In this document: positions 6,784 to 13,724 of the stretch, piece by piece
How the letters are laid out: every line of letters starts with the position of its first letter
Position numbering within the stretch: position 1 is the stretch's first letter
NCBI GenBank assembly: GCA_013041995.1
Contig: JABDRA010000551.1
Span: 1-15,129, forward strand
From: Anderseniella sp.
GTDB lineage: Bacteria > Pseudomonadota > Alphaproteobacteria > Rhizobiales > Aestuariivirgaceae
Direction of reading: 5' to 3'
DNA: 15,129 nucleotides
Made by a program: the position numbers and the translations under genes
The notes under the pieces: generated by a model
What the model saw: only the letters and a program-made list of their open reading frames with translations
Databases searched by the model: none
Told to the model about the DNA's origin: nothing

Positions 6784-7071
6784 CTAATCCTGGTCCAGAT
6801 GCTTTTTGATTGCCGCGATCAATTCTTCGGTTCTGGTGATCTCACCACCAATTGCGTGTTCAAAATCGACCTTCTCTGTGGCAATTGCAGCGGTCAGCCT
6901 GACCTCCAGATCGATGCCAAAGAACAGAACTGTGCCCAGGAGCGCTGAAGATTCCGGCGCGCGCGACCGCAATCTGGCAAGCGCACTCAAAGCTGTCTGA
7001 ACGCTGGCAATCGCTGTTTGCTGGTCTTGCTCATGAATTTGCAAGGCGCGAGCCAAAGCATCTTTCACCAA
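6784..7071 (-). CDS. Hypothetical protein, possibly an N-terminally truncated remnant
   Basis: A 95-residue frame, acidic and alanine-rich, with heptad-like helical sequence ('DQQTAIASVQTALSALARL', then a hydrophobic 'ALLGTVLFFGIDLEVRLTAA' and 'ITRTEELIAAIKKHLDQD'). I do not recognise it. The start is doubtful: the only start codons are TTG 7069-7071 and GTG 7066-7068, neither with a ribosome-binding site, and there is no ATG anywhere in the frame. The frame is open a further 29 codons to a TAG at 7159-7161, and the residues there ('SKDTLWQFAYDNAG') look like coding sequence. This suggests a gene that has lost its start or a sequence change near it. It may be a decaying gene or use a rare start codon. 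Confidence 0.4.
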   Translation of the reverse strand: MVKDALARALQIHEQDQQTAIASVQTALSALARLRSRAPESSALLGTVLFFGIDLEVRLTAAIATEKVDFEHAIGGEITRTEELIAAIKKHLDQD

Positions 7072-7380
7072 GCCGGCGTTGTCATAGGCAAACTGCCAGA
7101 GTGTATCTTTTGATTGGGGTAAGATGTGCCTGATTCCTTTTTCCGTCCGTCTGACACGCTAATGCTGAACTTACAAATCTCCAATCTGGTAATTGCAATT
7201 CATCCCAAACTGTTTGACCAGACTGTTTGACCAGACTGCTAGCCATGCGCGGTGAAACAGAAAAAATTTATCCGGTCTGAACATGCCGCCTTTCCAAGTC
7301 TGATTGATTTCGCATCAAACAGAAACCCTGACAAAGCCTAAACTGATTCGCACAAGGATGGTCTTATACCAAAGAAATAT
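7072..7380. other. Gene-poor spacer with 13-bp tandem repeat
   Basis: Between the fragment at 6784-7071 and the terminator at 7381 I find no supported gene. The first part (to about 7158) looks like lost 5' coding sequence of the neighbouring fragment. A perfect 13-bp tandem duplication, ACTGTTTGACCAG, lies at 7209-7221 and 7222-7234 and is followed by ACTG, the start of a third unit. The rest is somewhat AT-rich and has no clear promoter. Confidence 0.5.
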
Positions 7381-7406
7381 AAACCCCGGCACCTGGCCGG
7401 GGTTTT
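7381..7406 (-). terminator. Rho-independent terminator downstream of the copper genes
   Basis: A perfect 10-bp stem (AAACCCCGGC at 7381-7390 with GCCGGGGTTT at 7396-7405) closes a 5-base loop. On the minus strand it is followed by ATATTTCTTT and lies about 55 bases after the sco stop codon, so it most likely ends the copper transcript. On the plus strand the stem ends in TTTT, so it may act in both directions. Confidence 0.8.
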
Positions 7407-7461
7407 GAGCTGGACGTCAATATCCGGTCCTGGTCTGACAGCTATGTTACAGGCTGTTGGA

Positions 7462-8076
7462 TCATGAACTGGGCGATACCAGCTTCCTCAATTTCGCAAT
7501 GGCCGTTTGCGTATTTTCACGAAACGCAATTGTGCTTTTGAAATTACCTTTCGCATCAACCAGAAAAACCGATGCCGTGTGGTCCATGGTGTAGTCGCCA
7601 CTTTCCAGCGGGATTTTCTTCCAGTACACATGCCAGGATTTCGCCAGGTTGGCGATATCGTCCGGTTTGCCGGTGATCCCGACAATGCGATCGCTGAAAT
7701 TGGACACGTAGCTCTTCATGATTTCCGGCGTGTCGCGTTCCGGATCCACGGTTATGAAGAATGCCTTGATCGGCCTGCCGTCCGGCCCAAGCGTTTTGAG
7801 CCAGGAAGCCATTTCATAAAGCGTTGTCGGACACACTTCCGGGCAATGGGTAAACCCGAAAAACACCGCGGTGGGTGATCCTTCGAAGGCTTTCTCGGTT
7901 ACGGGATTTCCATTGTGATCAATCAGGTTGAATGGCTGGCCGATACCGGTCGACTGGATTACCCGTTGAGTGAATTGTTGCGGTGCATCCGTTGTAGCAA
8001 GCCAGACAACCCCGCCGGCGAGAATAAGGGCGGCCGACGCCGCCCAGATTCCCAGTCTCCTGCGTAGAGCAGACAT
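7462..8076 (-). CDS. Sco1/SenC/PrrC-family copper metallochaperone
   Basis: A 204-residue membrane-anchored thioredoxin-fold protein that delivers copper to, or reduces the cysteines of, the CuA site of cytochrome c oxidase. An N-terminal helix (about residues 8-27) anchors it facing the periplasm. The copper ligands are present: C78 and C82 in 'FGFTHCPEVCPTTL' (CxxxC) and H166 in 'DYTMDHTASVFLVD'. 'FFITVDPERDTPE' is also conserved. Length is normal. Start ATG 8074-8076 overlaps the upstream chaperone's TGA by one base (TGATG), a sign of translational coupling; a TTG codon just before it is less likely. Paired with PCu(A)C, it points to copper insertion into an oxidase, although no oxidase subunit gene is in the window. 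A terminator follows at 7381-7406. Confidence 0.94.
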   Translation of the reverse strand: MSALRRRLGIWAASAALILAGGVVWLATTDAPQQFTQRVIQSTGIGQPFNLIDHNGNPVTEKAFEGSPTAVFFGFTHCPEVCPTTLYEMASWLKTLGPDGRPIKAFFITVDPERDTPEIMKSYVSNFSDRIVGITGKPDDIANLAKSWHVYWKKIPLESGDYTMDHTASVFLVDAKGNFKSTIAFRENTQTAIAKLRKLVSPSS

Positions 8077-8729
8077 CAATTGCTGCTCCCGTGTTTGGAG
8101 TGATTCATGCCGTGAGATTTCAGATCCTTGCGGCTTTTCACGCCAAATTCAACTTCCACGCTTCCGGCATTCTTGAACGTCAGGGTAGCCTTACGATTCT
8201 CACCTTCTTTCAGAGGCTCGGTCAGTTTCATGAACATGACGTGGTAACCGCCGGGTTGCAGCATCACTTCGCCGCCTGCGGGAATTTCCAAACCATCAGC
8301 GAGCTCGCGCATTTTCATCACGTCGCCCTGCATTTTCATTTCATGAATTTGAACGTCACCGGCAAATGCCGCCTGGCCACCGACCAGGAAATCGGATGCG
8401 CTGCCATTGTTTTTTATTACCATATAGCCGCCGGCAACGGGCGCTTTCGGCACGGTTGCACCGGCTCGGACATTGGTGATGACCAGATCACCGACAGTGT
8501 AGCTCGATTGATTCATCGACGCATGGCCTGTGCCGTGACCGGATGATGCCGCCAGGATCACGATGTCTGGCGCGGCAGGCTCTGATTGTGCGTCCCACTC
8601 ATGGGAGACGTCAAAAACAGCCTTGCTGTAGCCGTTAGCCGGTGCTTGTGGCGTTTCGAGTGTAGCGTGCGCGCCGGTTGCGGCGATGAGGTTGGCAAAC
8701 AGTGCCAGGGACAGAAGTTTTACGTGCAT
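8076..8729 (-). CDS. Periplasmic copper chaperone PCu(A)C with an N-terminal YcnI-like remnant
   Basis: A secreted protein of 217 residues. Signal peptide 1-22 ends 'GAHA|TL'. The C-terminal domain (about 75-200) is PCu(A)C (DUF461): H129, M140, H163 and M165 fit the H-x10-M-x(21-22)-H-x-M copper motif within 'IHEMKMQGDVMKMRELADG' and 'LQPGGYHVMFM'. The tail 'KSHGMNHSKHG' adds His and Met ligands. Residues about 23-47 ('TLETPQAPANGYSKAVFDVSHEWDAQ') closely resemble the start of the YcnI/DUF1775 domain, but the rest of that domain is missing and its 'HGCDG' has become 'HEWDA'. Start ATG 8727-8729 is preferred over 8741 because GGAG lies 6 bases upstream. It probably hands Cu(I) to the CuA site together with Sco, to which it is coupled. 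Confidence 0.92.
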   Translation of the reverse strand: MHVKLLSLALFANLIAATGAHATLETPQAPANGYSKAVFDVSHEWDAQSEPAAPDIVILAASSGHGTGHASMNQSSYTVGDLVITNVRAGATVPKAPVAGGYMVIKNNGSASDFLVGGQAAFAGDVQIHEMKMQGDVMKMRELADGLEIPAGGEVMLQPGGYHVMFMKLTEPLKEGENRKATLTFKNAGSVEVEFGVKSRKDLKSHGMNHSKHGSSN

Positions 8730-8878
8730 TGTCGTCTCCATTGCCGTGCGCGGATGAACCTGCTGCAGCGGTCAAGTGTATTGATGTCCATTTGGGGAAG
8801 TTGAAATGCGCGGCTGATCTCCGCATCAAGGCGTGAGGGTTCCGGCAGTGCCGGTTGTTTGCCTGGCGAAGTTGCAGC

Positions 8879-9265
8879 CTAGGCGAGCGGCGGCCCGCGT
8901 GTCGGCGTGCCGGCGAAGTGAGTCGGAAAATCAGTCAGATCGTGAACTGCGCGGAACTGAACATCTGCCGTGGTACATGGCGATGCAGAGACGTCGTGTG
9001 AGGTCGGCAGGACTGCCGCACTGACAAGCCTGCAAAATCCGCAATCACTGAAGAAAACGGCATTGCCACCACCGTCGCCAGTGCCGGCCGGAGTATGGCA
9101 GATGACCGGCAGCGTGCCATCGGGCAGGGCATAGGCGGAAAGGTCAACATCCGGTTGCGGCGATACCGCCGGAACTCTATGTGCGAAACCGACGAAAAGC
9201 AGAGCGATGACACATAGCAATCGTGTCACTGTGTTGATCGTTTTGTGGTTGCTGCGCAGTTGCAT
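8879..9265 (-). CDS. Small secreted or membrane CxxC protein, DUF2946-like, upstream of copper genes
   Basis: A protein of 128 residues starting at ATG 9263-9265 with AGGA about 6 bases upstream. Residues about 14-33 form a hydrophobic signal or anchor. The middle has 'LPDGTLPVICHTPAGTGDGG' and 'FFSDCGFCRLVSAAVLP', a C75-x-x-C78 pair with further cysteines at 56 and 97. This layout resembles DUF2946 and related small proteins often placed first in copper-responsive operons. The C-terminal 40 residues are low in recognisable features and end 'GTPTRGPPLA'. The PCu(A)C gene follows after about 150 bases on the same strand. It may bind copper directly or act as a copper-sensing upstream peptide; neither is shown. 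Family assignment is from resemblance only. Confidence 0.7.
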   Translation of the reverse strand: MQLRSNHKTINTVTRLLCVIALLFVGFAHRVPAVSPQPDVDLSAYALPDGTLPVICHTPAGTGDGGGNAVFFSDCGFCRLVSAAVLPTSHDVSASPCTTADVQFRAVHDLTDFPTHFAGTPTRGPPLA

Positions 9266-9637
9266 GCTTTCCTATCCTTGCTTCCAGCTATCATGCAGTG
9301 TGCGGAATGGCGATTTGACATGATGGCGCAGTGGACGGGGCAAGCATGCGAAAGCCACTCATTTTCAGGCTCCATGGCCTGCCGCTCGATACAGACTGCA
9401 CAGGCATGACTTGTACAATGTGGGAATAGCCACATACCAGTTTTCCGCTGCCGCTTACGCTCAAGGCCCGGACCAATAGCTGATGTGGCCGATGCGCACG
9501 CAGTCCCGCATTGTAATGGTGCGGCCAGGCGCTGCCGCTGCAGATCAGCGCCGGACGTGCCTCAAAACCATTGATAGCTTGAAGTGATTGGCACCCTGCT
9601 TGCTTGTTCCCAGGTGAATCGCGTGAAGGGAGTTGAA
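9266..9637. promoter_or_regulatory. Divergent intergenic region between copper cluster and hupE-like operon
   Basis: These 372 bases separate two divergent transcription units and must hold both promoters. The clearest element is a perfect inverted repeat, ATGTGG-N6-CCACAT, at 9418-9435, the size of a dimeric regulator site. I cannot identify convincing -35/-10 pairs or a canonical CueR or CopY-type operator. A cysteine- and histidine-rich frame on the minus strand (9226-9435) lacks a ribosome-binding site and overlaps the next gene, so I do not call it. Confidence 0.5.
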
Positions 9638-10372
9638 ATGCCAGGTCATATGTCTCAGTTCGAAACAGGTTATCGGCCAGTCCAGGCCCGATGGTCACTG
9701 GCATTGGCGTTATCGCTGCTGGTTCTGCCATTTCTTGCAGTTGATGTGCTGGCTCACAATGTCACCGAGGGTGACAAGGGCTACATTCAGGAAATCGTAG
9801 GCCCGCACCTGGTGCCTTTCCTGTATCTGGGTGCCAAGCACATGGTGACCGGATATGATCATCTGTTGTTCCTGCTGGGCGTCATATTCTTTCTCTATCG
9901 CCTCAAGCACGTGGCGGTCTATGTCAGCCTGTTCGCGCTCGGGCACTCCCTGACAATGATCTCCGGGGTCTATTTCGGCTGGCAGGTCAATGCTTACCTG
10001 ATCGATGCGATCATCGGTCTGTCGGTCGTCTACAAGGCGCTGGACAATCTTGGCGCATACCAGCGCTGGTTTGGCTTCCAGCCCAATACAAAGCTGGCTA
10101 CCTTGATATTCGGTCTGTTTCACGGGCTCGGGCTTGCCACCAAGATTCTCGACTATGACATAGCGCCCTACGGCCTGTTGCCAAACCTGTTGGCCTTCAA
10201 TGTCGGGGTCGAACTCGGGCAGATATCGGCGCTGGCGGTCATGCTCATCATCATGGGCTTTTGGCGGCGCACCACCACATTCACCAAACATGCATACACG
10301 GCAAACGTTGTGATCATGACAGCCGGCTTCATGCTCGTCGGATACCAGCTGACCGGATACGCCGTCACATAA
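9638..10372 (+). CDS. HupE/UreJ-family membrane protein
   Basis: A polytopic membrane protein of 244 residues. Start ATG 9638-9640 has AAGGGAG 5 bases upstream; the frame is open further back but without such a site. After a hydrophobic signal/anchor (about 18-38) and a short periplasmic segment, there are about six helices with the conserved polar and histidine motifs 'HMVTGYDHLLFLLGV', 'FALGHSLTM', 'GLFHGLGLATK' and 'NVGVELGQ', typical of the HupE/UreJ_2 group. HupE and UreJ of hydrogenase and urease clusters are linked to nickel uptake, but there is no hydrogenase or urease here, so another metal or role is possible. It is followed after 19 bases by a transmembrane-anchor gene, an association I recall from other proteobacteria, often near metal resistance genes. 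Confidence 0.88.
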   Translation: MPGHMSQFETGYRPVQARWSLALALSLLVLPFLAVDVLAHNVTEGDKGYIQEIVGPHLVPFLYLGAKHMVTGYDHLLFLLGVIFFLYRLKHVAVYVSLFALGHSLTMISGVYFGWQVNAYLIDAIIGLSVVYKALDNLGAYQRWFGFQPNTKLATLIFGLFHGLGLATKILDYDIAPYGLLPNLLAFNVGVELGQISALAVMLIIMGFWRRTTTFTKHAYTANVVIMTAGFMLVGYQLTGYAVT

Positions 10373-10391
10373 ACCCATCGGAGGTACACCC

Positions 10392-11057
10392 ATGTACAAT
10401 TCACCAGTTCCACCAAAAACAGAATTGCCATCGTCTGCTCAACTCCTGAAATCCACACTTGTTGCCGCCGGCGTGGCAGCCACCTTGCTCGTGACCGTTG
10501 TTCTGCCGTCCGAGTACAACATCGACCCGACCGGTGTCGGCAGGGTGCTGGGACTGAAGCAAATGGGCGAGATCAAGTCGCAACTGGCTGAGGAAGCCGA
10601 GGCGGACCGGCGGCGCGATCAGAAGAAACCAGTCCTGTTGAACAAGCCGTCAAATGGCCAGCAATCAGGCTCTATCGGCCAGTTTTTCGCAAGCCTGTTC
10701 ATATCCCCGGCCTACGCACACGACGGTAAGGACCAGTATGATCCGCAATCCGGCGAGACGGCTGTCAAGCTGGCACCAGGCGAAGGCCTGGAGGTGAAGC
10801 TTGAAATGCACAAGGGTGATATTGTGGAGTTCAACTGGACAGCCAATGGCGCCGTGGTCAACTTCAATCACCATGGTGAGGCTGAAGGCGAGTCGGTGGT
10901 GTATGAAAAAGGCCGCGCGGTGGCGGAGAAAAAGGGCCAGTTCGAGGCCCTGTTCGATGGTGAACATGGCTGGTGGTGGCGCAACAGGACCGGCGAAGCC
11001 GTTACCATAACCCTGCGCACCAACGGCAGATACGGAGATATCAAGGAGTACAGGTAG
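10392..11057 (+). CDS. Transmembrane-anchored periplasmic protein (the 'transmembrane anchor protein' family)
   Basis: A protein of 221 residues starting at ATG 10392-10394, with GGAGG 8 bases upstream. A conserved N-terminal segment 'PKTELPSSAQLL' precedes a single membrane helix (about 20-39), then 'LPSEYNIDPTGVGRVLGLKQMGEI', a charged, probably extended linker (about 60-110), and a C-terminal domain (about 120-221). That domain is rich in beta-strand ('GEGLEVKLEMHKGDIVEFNW') with 'VNFNHHGEAEGE', 'GQFEALFDGEHGWWWRNRTG' and 'EAVTITLRTNG'. The end is reminiscent of GOLD/p24-type beta-sandwiches. It is widely annotated as 'transmembrane anchor protein' and has no known function that I can recall. 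Its adjacent HupE-like partner suggests the two form a membrane complex, with HHGE and HGWWW as candidate ligand or partner sites. Confidence 0.85.
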   Translation: MYNSPVPPKTELPSSAQLLKSTLVAAGVAATLLVTVVLPSEYNIDPTGVGRVLGLKQMGEIKSQLAEEAEADRRRDQKKPVLLNKPSNGQQSGSIGQFFASLFISPAYAHDGKDQYDPQSGETAVKLAPGEGLEVKLEMHKGDIVEFNWTANGAVVNFNHHGEAEGESVVYEKGRAVAEKKGQFEALFDGEHGWWWRNRTGEAVTITLRTNGRYGDIKEYR

Positions 11058-11150
11058 GCGGAAGCACCGCGATATTCGATTGGCGCCTTTCCGGTGGCAA
11101 GGTGCCTAGTGACGAAGCAATTGCTGTCCTTTTCAAAGATGGAGACCTCC

Positions 11151-12392
11151 ATGAGCCGAAACTTCCTTTCCCGTGACGGTCTTGGCGTTTTCCCGCGAAC
11201 CTGTATCGCTGTCGCGGCAGCGAGCCTGATATGGCTGCCATCTGCGACATTCGCCCAGGAACGTGCGGGTGTGTCCGTCGCTCAAATTGCGGGTCCCAAC
11301 ATCCAGCACCAATTACAGCATGTGCTGAACCATGCGGTTTCTCATTCAAAACCCAATCCGGGCGCTGCGCTGCTCGCGATATCGACGCTGAAAGTAAGGG
11401 ATGAAGGTGATCAACCAGTCACGTTACTGGTTGTCGGCACACACAGCCAATCGGACAATGCGGCGGTGTTCCGGAATACACCCTTCGGCATTGCCAGCAT
11501 AACCAAGATAATGGTGGCAGCCCTTACCTTCATTTATTCGGAACGAGGTCTTCTCGACCTTGACGCTCCTGTGCTCAGCCTCGCCGGCGACAATGACTGG
11601 CTTCTGCAACACGTAAGCAATGAGAAGTTTCGGGGCAACCTGGAGACTTTAACCCTGCGTGATCTGCTTGCGCATCGTTCCGGCCTGCCTGATTACTGGG
11701 ATGGAGAAGCATTCCTTGCCAAATGGCGGGAGGCTAAAGACAAGAAGTGGAACCCGGGCGAGCTTATTGACTGGGCCGGCCGGCAAGCTCCGGATTGCGC
11801 ACCCAGGTCGTGCTTCAATTATGCCGACACGAACTATGTGATCGTTGGTCTGGCACTTGAGCGGCTTACCGGGCGAAAATTACATGAGCAGCTACGCAAG
11901 GAGATCTTCAAGCCGCTGCAAATGCGTTGCAGCTGGATGTTTTTCGAAGAACCGGCCCCTCAAGGTTGTGCTGAACCGACGCACTCCTACGAGGGCGATC
12001 TGGATGTGACCGACAACAGAATGCAGAGTGCGGACTGGTCGGGGGGTGGCGTTTACAGCACACTTGAAGATCAGCTGAAACTGCTTCGCGGCATTTTCGA
12101 TGGCGAGTTGATTTCCCGGGAAAGTCTTGCGGACATGCAGCGCTGGGGTGAGAGCGACCTTGGTGAGGAAATCGTGTATGGGCTGGGCCTTTACAAAGCC
12201 AAAGCGGGCCCAGGCATGACGCTCATCGGGCACACCGGCATACACAATGCTTTCTCGTTCTTGTGGGTCGAGCAAAATGTTCTCATTACCGGCAGCCTCA
12301 ATCAGTCAAATAATCAGGGGCTGAAGCAACTTGTTTTCCCTGTCGTCAGGGTGCTTCGCGATGGCGGTGGATACGTCGAACACTCGCATTAA
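11151..12392 (+). CDS. Secreted serine hydrolase, beta-lactamase class C/DD-peptidase fold
   Basis: A 413-residue exported enzyme. Start ATG 11151-11153 has GGAG 6 bases upstream; the frame extends 19 codons further back without a site. Signal peptide about 1-35 (cleavage after 'SATFA'). The three active-site elements of the penicillin-binding serine hydrolases are present: S116-I-T-K119 in 'FGIASITKIM' (SxxK), Y224 in 'CFNYADTNYVIVG' (the YxN position reads Y-A-D) and H361-T-G in 'LIGHTGIHNAF' (KTG equivalent). 'LLAHRSGLPDYW' is also typical. Such enzymes include D-aminopeptidases, DD-carboxypeptidases, esterases and only rarely true beta-lactamases, so the substrate is open. Several cysteines after the signal (216, 221, 260, 273) could form disulphides. 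It follows the anchor gene by 93 bases and ends before a terminator. Confidence 0.9.
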   Translation: MSRNFLSRDGLGVFPRTCIAVAAASLIWLPSATFAQERAGVSVAQIAGPNIQHQLQHVLNHAVSHSKPNPGAALLAISTLKVRDEGDQPVTLLVVGTHSQSDNAAVFRNTPFGIASITKIMVAALTFIYSERGLLDLDAPVLSLAGDNDWLLQHVSNEKFRGNLETLTLRDLLAHRSGLPDYWDGEAFLAKWREAKDKKWNPGELIDWAGRQAPDCAPRSCFNYADTNYVIVGLALERLTGRKLHEQLRKEIFKPLQMRCSWMFFEEPAPQGCAEPTHSYEGDLDVTDNRMQSADWSGGGVYSTLEDQLKLLRGIFDGELISRESLADMQRWGESDLGEEIVYGLGLYKAKAGPGMTLIGHTGIHNAFSFLWVEQNVLITGSLNQSNNQGLKQLVFPVVRVLRDGGGYVEHSH

Positions 12393-12418
12393 CACAGATC
12401 CGGGCAGGCATGTTCTCC

Positions 12419-12454
12419 AAGGTGGCTCAGACCTATTTCTGAGCCACTTTGTTT
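12419..12454 (+). terminator. Rho-independent terminator for the hupE-anchor-hydrolase operon
   Basis: A perfect 9-bp stem, GTGGCTCAG (12422-12430) with CTGAGCCAC (12439-12447), extended by weaker pairs, is followed on the plus strand by TTTGTTTT. It lies about 30 bases after the hydrolase stop. It overlaps the 3' end of the convergent merR gene, whose TAG is inside the loop (12433-12435). The minus-strand transcript has no T-run after the stem. Confidence 0.8.
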
Positions 12455-12894
12455 TCCGAGGCATTGCTGGCCAACTCGTTCAACGCCTGTTGGCAACTGG
12501 CAAAGCGCTGTTCGGCGGCACTGAGTTCCGAGCCAAGAGATTCCAGGCGCTCGCTGAGCGTTTCCAGAAGAAGATCGTTATAGTCTATGTCGCGTCCTCC
12601 GGCCGCCGCAGTCTGTATCAGGCTCGCAATATCCTTGACTTCCATGCCCAGGGACCGCAGCTGTTTCGATAACCGCAGTGAACAAATGTCTTTGTAGCTG
12701 AACAATCGAAACCGACCGCTTCTGTGCGGTGTAACGATGCCTGACTGCTCGTAGAATCGAATGGTTCTGGGCGTCATATCCAGATTCTTCGACACCTCTC
12801 CGATTGTCATCAGAGACTTGCTGTTAACGCCGTTGACTTGTGAAAGTTCATTCAGCAAGTTTGCAATTTTGGTCGTCGCAATTGGAATTGTCAT
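12433..12894 (-). CDS. MerR-family transcriptional regulator
   Basis: A regulator of 153 residues. After a 27-residue N-terminal extension comes the winged helix: 'LMTIGEVSKNLDMTPRTIRFYEQSGIVTPHRSG', 'FRLFSYKDICSLRLSKQLRSLGMEVKDI' (about 28-92). A long helix for antiparallel dimerisation follows (about 104-145, 'DLLLETLSERLESLGSELSAAEQRFASCQQALNEL'). There is no paired-cysteine metal loop like that of CueR, ZntR or MerR (only two scattered cysteines), so a metal sensor is unlikely. The start is ATG 12892-12894 with GGGG about 8 bases upstream; the extension may instead be skipped with a start at ATG 12808-12810. It lies 92 bases downstream of tfuA on the same strand and may be co-transcribed with, or control, the ycaO-tfuA genes. 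Confidence 0.9.
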   Translation of the reverse strand: MTIPIATTKIANLLNELSQVNGVNSKSLMTIGEVSKNLDMTPRTIRFYEQSGIVTPHRSGRFRLFSYKDICSLRLSKQLRSLGMEVKDIASLIQTAAAGGRDIDYNDLLLETLSERLESLGSELSAAEQRFASCQQALNELASNASENKVAQK

Positions 12895-12986
12895 CTCATA
12901 TACCCCCGTTGTTGCCCCGTGCGCCGGCTAAATGGTGCGCGTGACTGGCAAGACGCCAACCCGGGCAACCACCAAGCTGGCCAGTT

Positions 12987-13724
12987 TCACCTATCGTTTG
13001 AACTCATCGCCTCACGCATTTCGATCCATTGTGTTGTCTGGTTGAAGTCCCACGGTTTTCCCGGTGCCGTGGGAATGTCAGCGTCAGATTGCAGCCAGTC
13101 GACCAATTCCAGGGCGTCCGTCTGTTTCACATCCACATATTTGACCTTGGCCATTTCTATCAGCCGCTCGATGCGGTTTGCGTTCATGATCTGCATGTTC
13201 GAAAACACGGCACGAAGACTGAGTTCGGCGTAAAACATTCTGTCTGCAACAGCCTTGGCATTTTTCCACTCTGTCGTGGAAAGCAGATTTTCCTTGAACA
13301 TTGAATTGAGCGTGGCAATCACATTTACCCGGGGCTCGGACAATGCCAGGTAGTTGACTTCGGCCGGGGCATGGACCAGTGCCACATCGGAGTCATCGAC
13401 CAGCGCGCCTGAGATATAATCATTGGCGATCGTGCCGATCGGGATCATGCCAAACGGCTCGCACTCCGCCGCCCGCAATGCACCGAGGCTGGCAGCGCCT
13501 GCAACTTTCACACCTTGCGAAAGGGCAAAAATGATCTCCTTGTGCCAGACAGACCTGGTTTGTTCGAAGTACCCGTCGACAATTCCAATTCTGGTCGCGC
13601 CATCATGAACTGCCTGTGCAACATCACCCCATGCGGCCGGACCGCGTACATCAATCGCCGGACAGCGCTTGCTTATGGTCTGAAGCTGACTGGAAAGGGT
13701 TGGGCCGGTAAACAGGATTCTCAT
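12987..13724 (-). CDS. tfuA: TfuA-like protein, YcaO partner
   Basis: A protein of 245 residues matching the TfuA family named after the trifolitoxin locus. Recognisable stretches are 'RILFTGPTL' at the start, 'IGIVDGYFEQTRSVWHKEI' (about 47-65), 'GVKVAGAASLGALRAAEC' (71-88) followed by 'GMIPIGTIANDYISG' and 'DDSDVALVHAP'. The family core is complete. TfuA proteins help YcaO enzymes convert backbone amides to thioamides, as in methyl-coenzyme M reductase of methanogens and in thioviridamide-type peptides, probably by supplying or activating sulfur; that role here is inferred from the partner. The gene overlaps ycaO by four bases (ATGA), so the two are translationally coupled. The C-terminal part (about 160-245) is less conserved. 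No signal peptide; cytoplasmic. Confidence 0.92.
   Translation of the reverse strand: MRILFTGPTLSSQLQTISKRCPAIDVRGPAAWGDVAQAVHDGATRIGIVDGYFEQTRSVWHKEIIFALSQGVKVAGAASLGALRAAECEPFGMIPIGTIANDYISGALVDDSDVALVHAPAEVNYLALSEPRVNVIATLNSMFKENLLSTTEWKNAKAVADRMFYAELSLRAVFSNMQIMNANRIERLIEMAKVKYVDVKQTDALELVDWLQSDADIPTAPGKPWDFNQTTQWIEMREAMSSNDR

Noticed and set aside
6667..6948. Plus-strand 93-residue hydrophobic frame
   Set aside because: It is a shifted-frame reading of the 55-aa membrane protein gene that then runs antisense through the next frame; it lacks a ribosome-binding site.
9226..9435. Minus-strand Cys/His-rich 69-residue frame before the copper genes
   Set aside because: It has nine cysteines or so and would suit a copper leader peptide, but there is no ribosome-binding site, it overlaps the start of the next gene in another frame, and its composition is irregular.
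11151..12392. Calling the serine hydrolase an antibiotic-resistance beta-lactamase
   Set aside because: The YxN element reads Y-A-D and the third motif is HTG, patterns common in non-lactamase hydrolases of this fold; sequence alone does not support a resistance claim.
12433..12894. CueR-type copper regulator for the copper cluster
   Set aside because: The protein lacks the C-terminal cysteine metal loop and lies more than 3 kb from the copper genes, beside ycaO-tfuA instead.
12919..13233. Plus-strand 104-residue frame
   Set aside because: Antisense to the end of tfuA, with no ribosome-binding site or family resemblance.
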